Source of the DNA: Dipylidium caninum
Taxonomy: Eukaryota; Platyhelminthes; Cestoda; Cyclophyllidea; Dipylidiidae
Assembly: GCA_017562135.1 (NCBI GenBank)
Contig: QEYB01001381.1
Coordinates: 264,249-328,248 of the forward strand
DNA length: 64,000 bases
Reading direction: 5' to 3'
Shown here: positions 1 through 12,171 of the stretch, piece by piece
Position numbering within the stretch: position 1 is the stretch's first letter
How the letters are laid out: every line of letters starts with the position of its first letter
Notes under the pieces: model-generated
Databases searched by the model: none
Told to the model about the DNA's origin: nothing
What the model saw: the letters and a program-made list of their open reading frames with translations, nothing else
Made by a program: the position numbers and the translations under genes

Positions 1-3000
1 ATCGCCCTACACACGTTTTTGGATGTCTGTCCCCTCAAGTCCCGAATTTGTTTCAAACATTTAAAATTCACGACTGCGGATGGTTCTTCTTCCTCAGCGA
101 CAGTCTTTGCTTTCTTTCCTCGAATGTTTACTTGAAAGGTGGTCAGATGGACGCGGTGCGTGGAGGCACCTCTCCGTCCGATGCCGCAGATACGACCTCC
201 CAACCGAATTTGAGGTGTAGACATTCAGAGGAGAGAGAAAATACTGCAAAGTGGGGTGCCGCTTCAGCCCTCACCAACAATTTGCGAGTTAACAGAGCAC
301 CAAAAACTAAGCACTATCGTCGGCTTCTGATCTCGAGACTATTTAACACCTCCGAGACTACAAATTAATGGAACTCCGTAGCCGGAATTCCACGGTCGTA
401 ATCACTAAGTCACCAAATTGTAGTGCTCAGATGTCAGTGGTAAAGTGAAACCTTTTCGGCCAAAAAAACCGGTTTTTCCCTTCCCTAGGGCATTTTCGCG
501 GTATTTGTGCCCGAAATATTTCGCAAAATTGCTGCCAGACCCGCTCACACCGACACCTACCAGGCTCTTGCGGGTCACCAGTAAGTCCGCGACAACTCCT
601 TGCATACTTTTATTTAAAAAAAATACAATTACTCCATGACAACGATGCTTCTCGCCTCATGCAGTTCCGGCAATTTACTAAAATCTGTTTACAAACTCCA
701 AGTACCAGTAGTTTCGACGTCAGAGATTAGTCAAATGAAGAGGAAGTAAGGGACGAGCAGCGGAAGATTTGCTATGAACTATCAAAACATGTGGGAGAAG
801 AGAGGAATAATTAGAAGCTACTTCAGTATAAGTTAACCGCCTGCTTCAAACTTAACCGGGACAATGAAAGGAATATTTTGGCATTTACCACTCCCTTTCC
901 TCCCACGCACAATGACTTCAGGGGAGCGGCAAATGAAACTCAGTTAATTGTTTGTAGAAGTGGTTGCCAGACTGTCTTGGAGGCCAGAATGTCATTCTAC
1001 TCCAGTGCACCAAGGAAACACTTATTCTGTGCCATTGTTAAAGAAGAAGAAGAAGAAGTCACGACGCCTTGCGATTGAGTGAATCTTCTGTGCCACCTTC
1101 CAGTTGCCACGGTGATGTGCTATGAGGCAGCCACACAGGCTACTGCCCAGTCTCTGTTCACCCTTACTACTTTTCACCACATTCTTACGTGGTTCAATTG
1201 CTCCACCGACCTCTTCCTCCCTAAACTTCGTATCTCTTCAGATAAAAAACCCACTAGCATTTTTGAACAACTCACAAAAATCGTCGCCAGTTAGTAACTT
1301 CCATAGGCGGTCGTGAGAGGTTAGCATGCGGTAGAGATTCACTGAAACCCTATTAGAACTGCTTTTCGAGATTGTGTTCGACTCGATCGGGATCAGGGTT
1401 TAAAATACTTCAGCGGGTCTACCATAATTCAATTCGGACCCGGAGCCTCTTCAATCCGCTTGTCGGGGTGGACCCAGTGGCTGGTATGGACCTCTGCCCA
1501 TCAAAACCACCGTTATTTCATGTGGTGACCACTTTCTTTCACTAGCCAACGAGGAAGTTCTAGTCAAGTGAATGTTGTGTCCCCAATTCTTCGAACACCC
1601 ACTGATGAATACTTCTACTAAAGTGCTTCCGCTGTGGGCAAAAAGGACTCGTGTCTTCTAGTATGCGCTGTGGAGGTAAAGCACTGATGATAAGGAAAAG
1701 CTCATCATTAGGATGTATTTCGTAAAGGGAGATAAATTGAGAGAATGACGACAATTAAGGCGGTTCTTCCTCCGTCCACGCAGGCACGTGGTGGTGTGTG
1801 GCCACTTCAACAACATCAGCCTCAGCGCCGTTCTTCGCGGCTTCTTCCACATCGAGCACGCATCTCGACGCAGTCTCATCAACATGGTGATCCTCCGTGT
1901 GTAAGTTGCCTCCACCCACTTCAGCTCCCCTCTCTTACATTTGCGTCAACTGCGGTTCCTCCAGCTGGGCGCCTTAGCTCGAGGAGTGTTTGTCCGGTGG
2001 AAGATTAAAATAAAACCAAACTATTCGTTTCAGGCATGAACAATTCATGTGAGCAGGCTGCAGGCTCGTATACGGCAACGATATTTGAAAAAGACGAGCA
2101 GTCTCTTGCCTTAAAGCCATCTTCATAAAACGAAATGCGCGTGAAAGGAAGCAGAAGTAGGTTGATGAAGAATTGACTGACGGAAGCGCCCCTTGCCACT
2201 CATCTTTCGCCCCATAAATTCTCCCTGGTTTATGTGACCATCGCAAATAGCTGTTGGGGAAAAGGATGTGGCCATCTAGGGAAGAAAAGGCCGAGTTTGA
2301 GCATCCGCCCTTTTGCGTGGAAGGTGCATTCTACCAATTGGCTCTATGTCACAACTTCCAACGTATGGGGCTCTCGTCCACCCTGACGTCCACATCAGGT
2401 CCTATTCTCGGCGGTCACATGTTCAGACTTCCCTCCAACATACACACAACTCGACAATTTGGGTCCCGAGTAACTTGACGATGATGCCGCATCGCCCCTT
2501 CCGCTCCTGTCACGTGCGCATCCTTTGACAGCCTTCAGTGCGTCAGACCCTTGAAGGGCAACCTCTTGTCAACAAACGTCGTCACATGAGCTCAGCCGTT
2601 GACAGGCTGCAACCTCTTCTATGCACGGGTACCCAGTTGAGGTTGGAGCTTTTGGCGCCATTTCCTTAAACGCGTTTCTCACCCGAGAATGCATTCACTT
2701 TCGCCACACCTCCACTCTTGTCTTGTTCCGCCGCTCGGGTGACACGTTTCCGGTTGTAGTTAAACTTAGGGCAAATTATTTCAATTTTTCTGGCTGACTG
2801 GGACCTAAGGCAATGGGAGTGCTGCTATGTAGGCGAGTTGCTCCTTCGTCCCGTGAAAAAAAAACATGATTCGTATGCTTCACACAAGTGCTTCAGTGTC
2901 CGTAGCAACTAATAACTTCTGACTCTCAACCTACCCTTTTTGCTATTCACTTTGAAACCATGAAACGGTCCTTAAGAAGATGCAAAGGGCCTATTTTTTC

Positions 3001-4054
3001 CATTGTTCATTATATTCTGTCGAAATAATTTCATTTGGCGTCGGCCTCTCCTTTGAAACATAAAAAGCCTTATTTGTGGAGCAACTAAAGGCTTCAAAGT
3101 CTTATATAATACCTTTCAGGTAATGATAGGTCGAAGAAATACCGGGTAAATATGGAAAATGTGGAAAAATTTCACGTTGTGGGGAAGTAACTTTGTCAAG
3201 GGTGAATGAGGCTCTTTGTGGCGGTCGAGCGTTAGCGTCATGCAGCGGGATGGAGGCCTGCTGGTTGTTTTGTCCTCATCAGTTCCTTCGCCCGCATGAC
3301 GTCAAGTTCACGAGAGTTGGAAAACTCCGCCGCAATTATTGGTTTCGCCTGGTTGTTGGAAGGAAGAAATAACGGGTCGCTCCTTGGACATGGCCAGCAT
3401 AGTTTCTTTCTGATGAAATTTCGGCTCAATGGGACTTTAGTGGACGTGTAATCTTGTCCACAGATCATCACGGAGAACCCACTTTTCATTACAACGGATA
3501 ATTTGGTGTAAAAACGGCGGCAACCGTGTATTGCGAAGGAAACAACGCAGATGGGCACTTACTGACTCTCGCACTCGATCATCTGCAGTTGCGCCAGTCC
3601 TGCGGCTGGCACATGAGTCCTTTTTTCGTATTTATTGCACGGAGATGTCTCAACACAGCCGAATCAAGGACTACTTGCCTAGTTAGGACTCAAGTTCACC
3701 AAAAGTTGAGTGTGCTGGTCGGATTCAGCTGTCGTCGTCCTTACTTCTTCCTCTTTATCAACATAGGCCGGTGATCTTCCTCTGGCCATCGCCGAATGCC
3801 CGACTTAAGGTTATTCCAGGCTTGAGCTCCGCTATGAAAAGTAGATGAAAATGACGTTTTGTTGCCCTGTGGTTTAGGAGTAAAATACAATGAAAATGAA
3901 ATCGGGACACAGAAAAGTTGTGCGCAACACCTTTAACATTCGTAAATAAAAGTAACGAGCATACGTCATGATGAGTCTCTCTTTGAGGAGCGGTTCAACA
4001 CGCATTAAACTAAAACGCGCGTTTTATAGTTTTCAACATAATACCTCATTTCAG
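1..4054. other. No supportable gene; 5' flank or long intron of Slo gene
   Basis: I looked on the plus strand for the missing 5' exons of the Slo-like channel that begins near 4,055, in particular the pore signature (Thr-Val-Gly-Tyr-Gly-Asp) and the first strand of RCK1. I found neither. Open frames here are short (106 codons or fewer) and resemble no family I know. The one thing that stands out is a segment at about 3,341-3,455 that recurs at 34,888-35,006. The stretch is probably upstream intron or intergenic DNA, and the membrane-domain exons, if they exist, may lie before the window. Confidence 0.5.
3341..3455. repeat. Dispersed repeat, copy A
   Basis: About 115 bp here aligns with 34,888-35,006 in the same orientation. 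The best block is about 32 bp around 3,362-3,393, matching 34,910-34,941 with only a few substitutions. Differences in that block fall every third base, so one frame in each copy reads GRN(N/D)GSLLGH, and the opposite strand reads CPRSDP(L/S)FLP. The flanks are more diverged. It could be a fragment of an old transposon or of a coding exon family. No terminal repeats or target duplications were seen. Confidence 0.45.
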
Positions 4055-7000
4055 GGGGTCCGAGGGAGCAAAGAGTGAGAGTGCGGAATCAAACAGCGCT
4101 AGAGTGATTTCTCCACCTCGACGCCCCTCTAAATTGAGCCTTCTTTTGCCCCGTGCATCAGCAACTTCGACTACACACCTCAGTCGTTCGAGGGAGACAG
4201 CCGTGTCAACTAGCTTTATTTCCAGGCGGTGGGGTGAGCTAAGGCTTACACGTTTTCCTTTTACAGCTCGCCACTGGACTTTGCATTGCGTGCTATCCTA
4301 ACAAAGTACAATGCTTGGGTGAAATACTACCAGGGCACACCGGCGGATCCCCAGGATCTGGCACGCATCTGTTTCCGCACCTCCCAGGGCGCGTTGGTTC
4401 TCGCCACCCCGAACGCCACCAACGGAGACGATGAAGACGGCGGCAACATCATGCAGGCCATCTCGCTGAAGGCCCACAGCCAGCGCATTCGTGTCCTGGT
4501 GCAGTTACACCACTTTAAAAACAAGGTCAGACGGGTCTTCACAACCCTGTGCCCCACCACACTAATTTTCCCCTACTCCTGATTACGTCTGGCTCAAAAT
4601 CATCTCACCTAATGGTAAAGCGGGCTTCTTAATAGCTCATCGCTCTCCTAACATTTTACTTTTTTTTCTATCTTGGAAATTTTTGTGCCTGGATTACGAG
4701 TTCCATGTTAAGGTAGTCGAAGACTTCGCTGCTCCGTTAGACGTGCTCCTCTTCTCAGACACACCTTGAGAAGCGGACAAGTCTCCCTCCAACTTCATCC
4801 TGCTCCTTTTTCAGTGTCTACTCTTCAACTTCCCTCGCTGGACATTTCGAAGTAAAGACATGGTCATCTGCATGGACGAATTGAAGCTTGGTCTGATGGC
4901 GCTCAACTGTCTTGCACCAGGATTCTCCACAATAATTCTTAACCTTCTCAATGGTCATCGTGTCAAGGCTTTAGGAAAGCAGGTCTGTACTCAATGCCGC
5001 GTCCCACCGCCACTCCCCCACCAGCCAGTCGACTTACTAACGCTGATTTTGTATCTCCACTTTAAGATGCATGGTGAAATGTGGCGTCGAGAATATAATT
5101 ACGGAGTTTCTATGGAGATATACGATGTCACTTTGAGCTACGAATTTCATAATCTCTGTGCCCAAGAACTGATCCTGTGAGTAGTTAACCAGCATTGAGG
5201 CCGAATTCATTGTATCTCCGATTCATCGACTACATGTGCCAAGTTTTCTCATGCATCATGCATTCATATGGACCTTTTACTTGCCCAAATGCCTTGTCTA
5301 AGGTAACCTGATTGCGACCCGAGAATTTGCGTTTCATCACTCTCTGTTTGTTTTCCATTTCTATGAAAAATAAGATTCGCTTACGAGAAGTGGAATGTTG
5401 TCCTCTGTGCCCTCTACTGCACCGAGCCAGGAAAACCGAGCATCATTATTAATCCGGCTTGTTATAGGGACATCAAAATTGACACTTTAACCACGAAAGC
5501 CATCGTAATTGCGACAAACTCAACTGTGGTTAATAGGTAAGTTAACCTTTCGATGGCGGCAGGCCTTTATTTTCCCACTGAGGATCGCTTCACCCCATGA
5601 GTGTTGAGTGTGTGTCCTTAGGATGCGCAACTACTGCACCAAATGCAGAGCCCACGAGACCGGGGAGATATGCCAGTGTCCGACGCGCCTCCAGTTTTTC
5701 ATTCAGGCAGCAGGACTGAGAAAGGGTAATCACTGCTTGTCTCGCTTTCTATAATACTTCAACTGATCCCCACTTCATTCTGTCAGAACCTACGCCTCTC
5801 GATTACATCCCAAGTGGCACCGAAGTCTTTACAAATCTCTGTGCCTAACTTACGGTTCATTTTTCTATTTAGTCTACCTTACTTTGCTTCTAGCTGTCTG
5901 TGTCGTCCAGAATTACCACAATGTGACAATTTCTCGCCTTTGTGTGTCCTTTCCACTCGCTAATCGACACACAGCTTCCGTGTAGCGCCCTGAAAAGTCA
6001 CAGACTTGAATGAGCATCGAGGGAGGTGTGGACTGCAGGGAGGCTGTACTGGACGAGGACGAGAACATGTCACTTCACCCCACGAAATGAAAAATTTGCG
6101 GCTGTGCCTCGTTGTCATCTTCGCCTATGAAATAGGACCTACAATTGTTCTCTTTTCAAAACTTCATTTGGGCTGAAGTCGGTGCTGTGATTTGGGCAAC
6201 CGTTCGGGAGAAAAGATGCATCTCCGTTCATTTGATCACGCCTAGTTTTCCCATCGTTACTATTTTGGTCATCTGTTCCATGAAAATTATACGAAATAGG
6301 CTACATTTCCACGTCGGCCAACGCAGCCTAGTCTTGGTTCAGCGATTAAGTCTTTATAATTTCCATTGTATCGTTAAAGTGTTTTAAGTGTCAAACTTAT
6401 ATCTTTTTTTCACATTGGTTGGACTTCCATCCTTCTTTTAGTGCAAAATTATACCGCTTAGTTCCGTAATTTTGCTTTTATCCCGCTTCAAAATAGAATA
6501 ACAATATGTGTACTTCGGACATCTTTTGTTGTACTATTTCCAAAGACGAGGACTCATCGCAAGCACACAAGAAGCCTTGAAAGAAAGGCAATGGTAAAAT
6601 TGCTGGTTTCCATTTCATTTCGATGATTTTTCACTGAAAAATGACGCCCGCGTCAGTCGAGGCCATTGTCATGTCAAATCGTCAGAGCACAGGACGCGCG
6701 ATGTTGCAGAGAAGCTCAGATGCGAATCGCATACACGCGTTGAAAAGAAAGTTGAAAAAGCCTAGCTATGCCAGGAAACTCGACCTTTTGATCCCTCACC
6801 AGTTTGAGATCGAGATGCGTCGACTCCGAAGCCATTAGCCCTGGTCTTGCGCCTTCAGACTACCATCAAATCCTTGTCCCATGCAGAACTCCTCAAATGG
6901 TAAAATTGTTAATGACGCGGATGATGTCAAATCACACTCAATACTCGTTTTGTGGGAGTTGACATCAGAAGTTTTATGAATGTGGTAAAATAACACTGCT

Positions 7001-10000
7001 CGAAAGGCGGCAAAAAGCCACCGTGCAAAACGGACAGTACCCAATCGAATAAAGTCTGGTTTTTAAGCAAAAAATTTCGGATTTTCAAAGCCACTCAAAA
7101 TCCGAAATAACTCAGCTGCTAACGCAATAGTTGACTCCAGACTCCCCAAGTGGCCACTCGCCTTGTCTCACGGGCACCTCGTGGTCATCTCGCCAGCCTC
7201 GTGACTGGTTTTAAGCGGCTCTGGCTGCTCAACTCCCCACCTTCAACATTAGTCGAACGCCTACAAGGCTGCGGTTGCGCTTGATTTCTTGCTTCACCAA
7301 CTAACTCCACTCGACTTTGCTTTCAGAGCGACAACCCACAATCAGCAATGACAACTCCGTCTCCCACGCCCCCGAAGACGAGTACGTTTACTTTAATTAA
7401 ATCTGGCAATTATTACATAGAAAACCGTTGTTACACTAGAACTTATCTAAGCCACTTTCGCAAGCAACCTCTGAAAACATCCTCCACAGGGAAGATGCTG
7501 CATAAGTAAAAAGAATTGAAGGAATTACGCACGATTAGTAGGGCCTCCTGCACTTTTAATAGGTCATTTTCGTGATCCATTTGTCAGAACTTGTCAGGTT
7601 ATCCTCCCAGCTGCCTCTACCCCATCATGTCTGGTGTGGATACAAGAGACAGAGAACTTTTTCTCATAGGTTAAATGTATTTTAGAATAACTTTTGTTAT
7701 GTATAAGAAATAGTTGTTAGAAGGGGACCTTTAAGTCAAAATGCCGTGATGGAATAGAGGTCAGCCCAGGAGCCTAGTAATATCGAAAGTTACCGTGATT
7801 GTATGAGAGACAACCATGAAGAGCATCAATGCCCTCGTGATGAACAACGGGAACCCCTTCGCTCCGATTCATTCCCACATTAGTCACTTTTCTTAAGCAC
7901 AAACCTTCCTCGAACAGTTCGTCATTATTGAGCACGACAAGAACTCAATTCCTTCAGATAGCACATATCTTACGTGAGACGTCTCCTACCAGGCTACTTG
8001 GGATGGGAGCATTAAATCCACGTGCCAACAAAAGGCCTAAAGTAGGTCGACCTGAGGATAATGTCGGTCCTCAAATGGCTGAGACATGCCTCTCCATTTG
8101 CATACCACTAAGCTCTTGCATTTAAACATTCCTTCCCTGACGCATCTCAAGAGAATCCTGACTCACTACTAGCCATGGGATGCTGGCAATAAAGGGGTTT
8201 GTCGGACAACCTCACGTGTTAGTTAAGAACAATGCATTCTTGCTTCATGCCTCATTCAGATCTTAGAGTTAGGATTAACTGCTTCGTGAAAGTGCCAACT
8301 GATGAACTTGGAAGGGTCCAAATAAATGACGGTTGTTGAGTTTGAGTTGATTCGCCTGGTCAAGTCTGTTTTCGTTCGCTCACTTCATGGAAATTAAAAA
8401 TAAAGATAAACCGCCTTCTACTCTGCCTTGCACACAATATGTATATGCATGAGATTGCATGAAACTCCTCAGGTTAAATGATACTTCTCATTATTTTGTG
8501 AGGTCAACGGATGAATAGTTGTGAGATCATCGTCCCCTAACTCTTCACGTATACTTAGCAAATCATAAAACTAGAATGTGGTCTTTTTGATTGGCTGATC
8601 AAATTCCCTCCTTCGCAGAGATGTCCAATCGGAGACACTCTTGAGCGATACTCAAGACGTACCTCAAGCTCGCCATTCACCCACGGCCAGCGTTGAATTT
8701 ATCCGCCAAAACAGTGATTCTGTAGCCAATCAAAACGGAGGAAAATCGGGGCCACCTAACTTGCGAACTGAGGTTTTATCCCGTTTCACAATTGGTTCGG
8801 TTCAAATACCCACCAGTTCCAGGGTTGGTGTTTCAGCGTTGGGAGGTGTGAGGCATCAGTCACTGCTTTCGAATTTCACCGACTACGTTCCACAGGCCCA
8901 CAGACCTTATGTGTCCAGATATATTGACTCTACTGGATGTTTCCACTGGGTCCCGGATACGCCAATTGAAAGGGTCAAGCTGGTGAGTGTCCGCACTTCT
9001 GACTGATTTCGTTATCGAGATAGAAAGTACTGGCTGCTTGATACAGAGACCCGAAAATGCCCTCGCTTGGCGTTGGGCGTATGTTCAAATCATGCAGTAT
9101 TTATGATAACTAAGACAGAAAATTTCACACAATCATACGGTTACGGAGACCATCTCTTTATTGGAAGTGCACTAAATGGAATGTTAAGCGTAAATGTTAT
9201 GCATCGAGATAGTTAACTACTAATTTAGCTGTAGTAACATGTTTCAGACACCGGTTGAGGCGATGAAGTACCAATTCAGGGACCACTACCTACTCTGCAT
9301 CGTTGGACCCATGGCGGGCGAGTCACTGAACCTCAAGAGTTTTGTCTTTCCTTTGCGTTTTTATTGGATGGAGGTGAAAGACATTGTCATTTTGGGTGAC
9401 ACCACAGTCATAAATGAGGAGGAATGGGTGAAAATTAAAAACATCCCGCATGTTTTCCTCGTTCAGGTGCGTGAATGATTAATTGCCTTACCCTCCAAGG
9501 TCCTACTTGCCTAACTAACGTTGCTCCTTCTGCCCGCCTCGGTGTTACAGGGTAACCCCTGCAGCTTGAATGATCTAAATGCAGTTCGATTAAAGCATTG
9601 TGCAGCTTGTACGATTCTCGGGGAGTCAGCTCGTGACGATGAGGAGGACCAATGCCTAAGAGACAAGAATATCTCCTTTCTGCCATGACAATCCGAACAA
9701 TGATTGAAGAGTCGCCAAGGTATATTCATATGACAACCGAGCTTCGTAAGTACACATCTCTTTTTTATTCGGAATCCCCATGAATGGAGTGGTTAAGCTA
9801 CTTTCTGCCCTATTCTCATAGACCATGAACAAAACGCACACCACTTCAGCTCAGCCGAATCGCATAATTTGGATTTCAAATTGCCACTGCGTTTCCAGGA
9901 GGCTTTTGCAAGAGGAATCATTTTTAGCAATACACTGCTGTATAGTTCTATCAGTTCCGTAAGTACTGAAGTGTCCGTGAGTAGAGAGCAAATTGGTAGT

Positions 10001-11073
10001 TCTGTTACAACTGGTTATATTCTTTAATGTTTATTTGGCACTTCAAGTGAAGTAAAGACTGCCTGAGATGTAAGTGAACGCAATGTGGGCAACCAAAGTT
10101 GATCAAAGTAGATTTCGCCTCACTAACTCCATCAGTAGTCATATACCCACTGGTCAAACACAAGGAATTCAAGTTCTAAGTATAATCATATTGAAGATAC
10201 TGCATATCCACATTAACAAAATGAAAGACTAGCCATTTTATCTCAAACCACTACTATCTTCCTTGTTTAGTTGTATTTCAGTGGAGCAGTTTTCCAATTT
10301 CTACGGGTTCTTCTCTTTGGAATATCCGTGGAAGAGTTGGAATCGGCTAACCTTCTACATAATGGTGGGTTTCCAGGGTAAAGACACCTTCAAAACAGTT
10401 TTTTTTCGATTTTATCGATATATTTACTCTTGATAGGTTTACAACGTGGAAATCGGAGTACGGGTTGTAAAGTTACAGGTGTTCGAGTTGCTCTGCTTAA
10501 GATGTGCGAATTCCCATTCGGAAGCCTTTTCACGAGGACAGTCAAGGTAGTATCATTTACCATCAAGACTTTGTCTGACATGTTGTGTGAAAACGAAAGT
10601 GGATCTTTCTTGTCGTTAATTGTCATGTCATTTACCTTTTAGCGGCCTCTTAGGTATAAAGATGTGTTCACACACTCGTTGATGTGTTGGAGGATTCTCT
10701 GTCTTGGAATATACCGATTGGATCGCCGCGGTTTCCGTGTTGTTGTCACAAACCCACCCAAAACTCTGAAAATTCACACTACTGACCAGGTGAGGGGGCA
10801 AATCTAAAGTTGAAATGTTTCAGTCGGACAAATGATTTAAAGCCGTTGTTAACCTCCTAATGTTCTCAGATATTCTGCTTCGTCCCAAGTGAATGCACTG
10901 CTCTAACAGAGGACACAATGAGCGCCTTTTCTACACCCACCTTTGAGTCTAACGTATTCTTTTCAAGGACTCCTGCTACGACGTATGCCGGCATGTCAGC
11001 GATGGAATTAGCACGCCAAAGTGCTAGTGTGATGCGAAATCTCAGACAAAATGTTCAGTGTCGAGAAGGATGA
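4055..11073 (+). CDS. Divergent Slo/BK-type potassium channel subunit, cytoplasmic RCK1-RCK2 part (5' incomplete, frameshifted)
   Basis: Slo channels are tetrameric K+ channels whose cytoplasmic RCK1 and RCK2 domains form a Ca2+-gating ring. Exons: 4055-4228 (weak), 4267-4525, 4815-4982, 5067-5176, 5375-5536, 5622-5725, 7327-7381, 8619-8982, 9248-9466, 9551-9745, 9822-9958, 10271-10364, 10437-10546, 10643-10789, 10870-11073 (stop TGA). RCK1 landmarks are EDGGNIMQAISLKAHS and DELKLGLMALNCLAPGFST, the latter matching the Slo1 signature ELKLGFIAQSCLAPGFST. The linker ends DSTGCFHWVP, and RCK2 contains VVVTNPPKTLKIHTTDQIF as in Slo1. All junctions are GT-AG and in phase except inside exon 9551-9745, where one base is missing near 9,667. 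The segment facing the Slo1 calcium bowl has no run of aspartates. S0-S6 and the pore are not visible, and the first listed exon is tentative. It may be a divergent paralogue or a decaying gene; Slo membership is secure. Confidence 0.85.
9664..9672 (+). other. One-base deletion (frameshift) in the Slo-like RCK2 exon
   Basis: Exon 9551-9745 starts in phase 0 and reads ...QCLRDK up to about 9,667. It then runs to a TGA at 9,687 in that frame, whereas the next frame reads YLLSAMTIRTMI and continues in phase into all later exons. Slo1 has DKEAILASLNIKAM at this place, so one lost base in the AAG-GAA context explains the break. The exon is 195 nt, whereas the phases on each side require 196. Either a real mutation or an assembly or sequencing error is possible. 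Confidence 0.8.
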
Positions 11074-11117
11074 CCCTGATTATAAGAGAGATTTTGACGA
11101 CCGAAATCTTCATATTT

Positions 11118-11123
11118 AATAAA
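11118..11123 (+). terminator. Poly(A) signal AATAAA for the Slo-like gene
   Basis: Canonical AATAAA 45 nt after the TGA at 11,071-11,073, in a short AT-rich 3' UTR. Position and sequence fit a cleavage/polyadenylation signal for the plus-strand channel gene. Confidence 0.6.
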
Positions 11124-12108
11124 TAAGATCAACTAAATCTGTGATATACTTTGCAACCGTAACAACTTATTGATTGTCTTATTCACCATTGAAGTGTTAC
11201 AAACCTAAGACGTCCTGACGTGGGTTCTATGACACGACCGTAAATCTGATCCGGAGGGAAGGATGGTTGTGATGGCAACACCGTTACCTGTGGAAGAAGG
11301 TAGAATACTAAGAAACTCGTTTTTCTATAATAAGGGGAAACGCTAACTTAGGTAGTATCCACTAAGGTCCCATAGAAATTGGTAGAAACACCTGGAGGAG
11401 TTGAAATCAGGCTCTTCGGTTACTTATATTTTTCATAACTCCTGATCAAGACCTTGTAAAGTTCCAAATCCCTATTAGCATCACAGATTCTTTTCTTTTA
11501 CCACCCCCAGACTGTAATCCTTTCGCTTTCTGGAACATTTTTAAAGGGTATAAATATGTCTCTGCATTGTAAAAAGGACTCTCGGACTTGCCTACAGGAC
11601 TTTTGGTCTGCAATTTCCATAAAGGCAAACATGTGGAGCCAAAAGTAAGCTAAGAGAGTTCACGACAGACATAGAGAGCGTGTTAGGAAATACAACAGGT
11701 GGCATTACCACTGTAGGAAAGAAATAAGAATGCGATAATATAAAGTGAATTAATGCATACAAACAATAAAAAGTTAGTATGATTTGGCACACTGAGCAAC
11801 TATGTGTAAAAGTAACAAATCCATGCTGTAATCAGTGAATAACGGTAAGTTAAGTCTTCAATTACTTTATGATTATAGAATGAAGGGTAGCTAAATCAAT
11901 TAATTGCAAATAGAACACCAATATATTTTTATTAAAATCTATTTGATACAAATTATTTTTTAAGTTGATGATAATATTTAAATTGCCTGATTTCAAATAT
12001 TTTGTTTTAACCAATATGCATGTTGCATTTATAAATTTAGTGCGACTGGTTGACTCGTAAATCGGATGCTCTAATTGGCTGAAGTTATCCAATCAAAGGT
12101 TGAGATTG
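11124..12108. other. AT-rich intergenic stretch
   Basis: This separates the 3' end of the channel gene from the export-adaptor gene. It is AT-rich, especially 11,860-12,060, with only short open frames on both strands. I see no coding resemblance or clear repeat. It presumably contains the promoter of the gene starting at 12,172, but no TATA or CCAAT arrangement convinced me. Confidence 0.5.
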
Positions 12109-12171
12109 AATTTTTCATCTCTGCTATAGGCCGGATGGCATTCTGTCGTGCGCATCGCTCGGATAAAGACG
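12109..12171 (+). promoter_or_regulatory. 5' UTR with likely splice acceptor and overlapping upstream ORF
   Basis: A pyrimidine-rich tract ending CTATAG at 12,124-12,129 looks like a 3' splice site 42 nt before the start codon at 12,172. It could serve a 5' UTR intron or a trans-spliced leader; I cannot tell which. Between it and the main ATG lies another ATG at 12,135. It opens a 15-codon frame ending with TAG at 12,180-12,182, overlapping the main start in another frame, which could lower translation of the main protein. Confidence 0.4.

Noticed and set aside
360..377. C2B Glu377 of synaptotagmin (residue numbers, not bases) as a lost calcium ligand
   Set aside because: Drosophila Syt1 also has Glu at this place, so it is normal for invertebrates and not a novelty.
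1..4054. Pore-domain exons of the Slo-like channel
   Set aside because: Searched for a Gly-Tyr-Gly-Asp coding context on the plus strand and found none with suitable surroundings.
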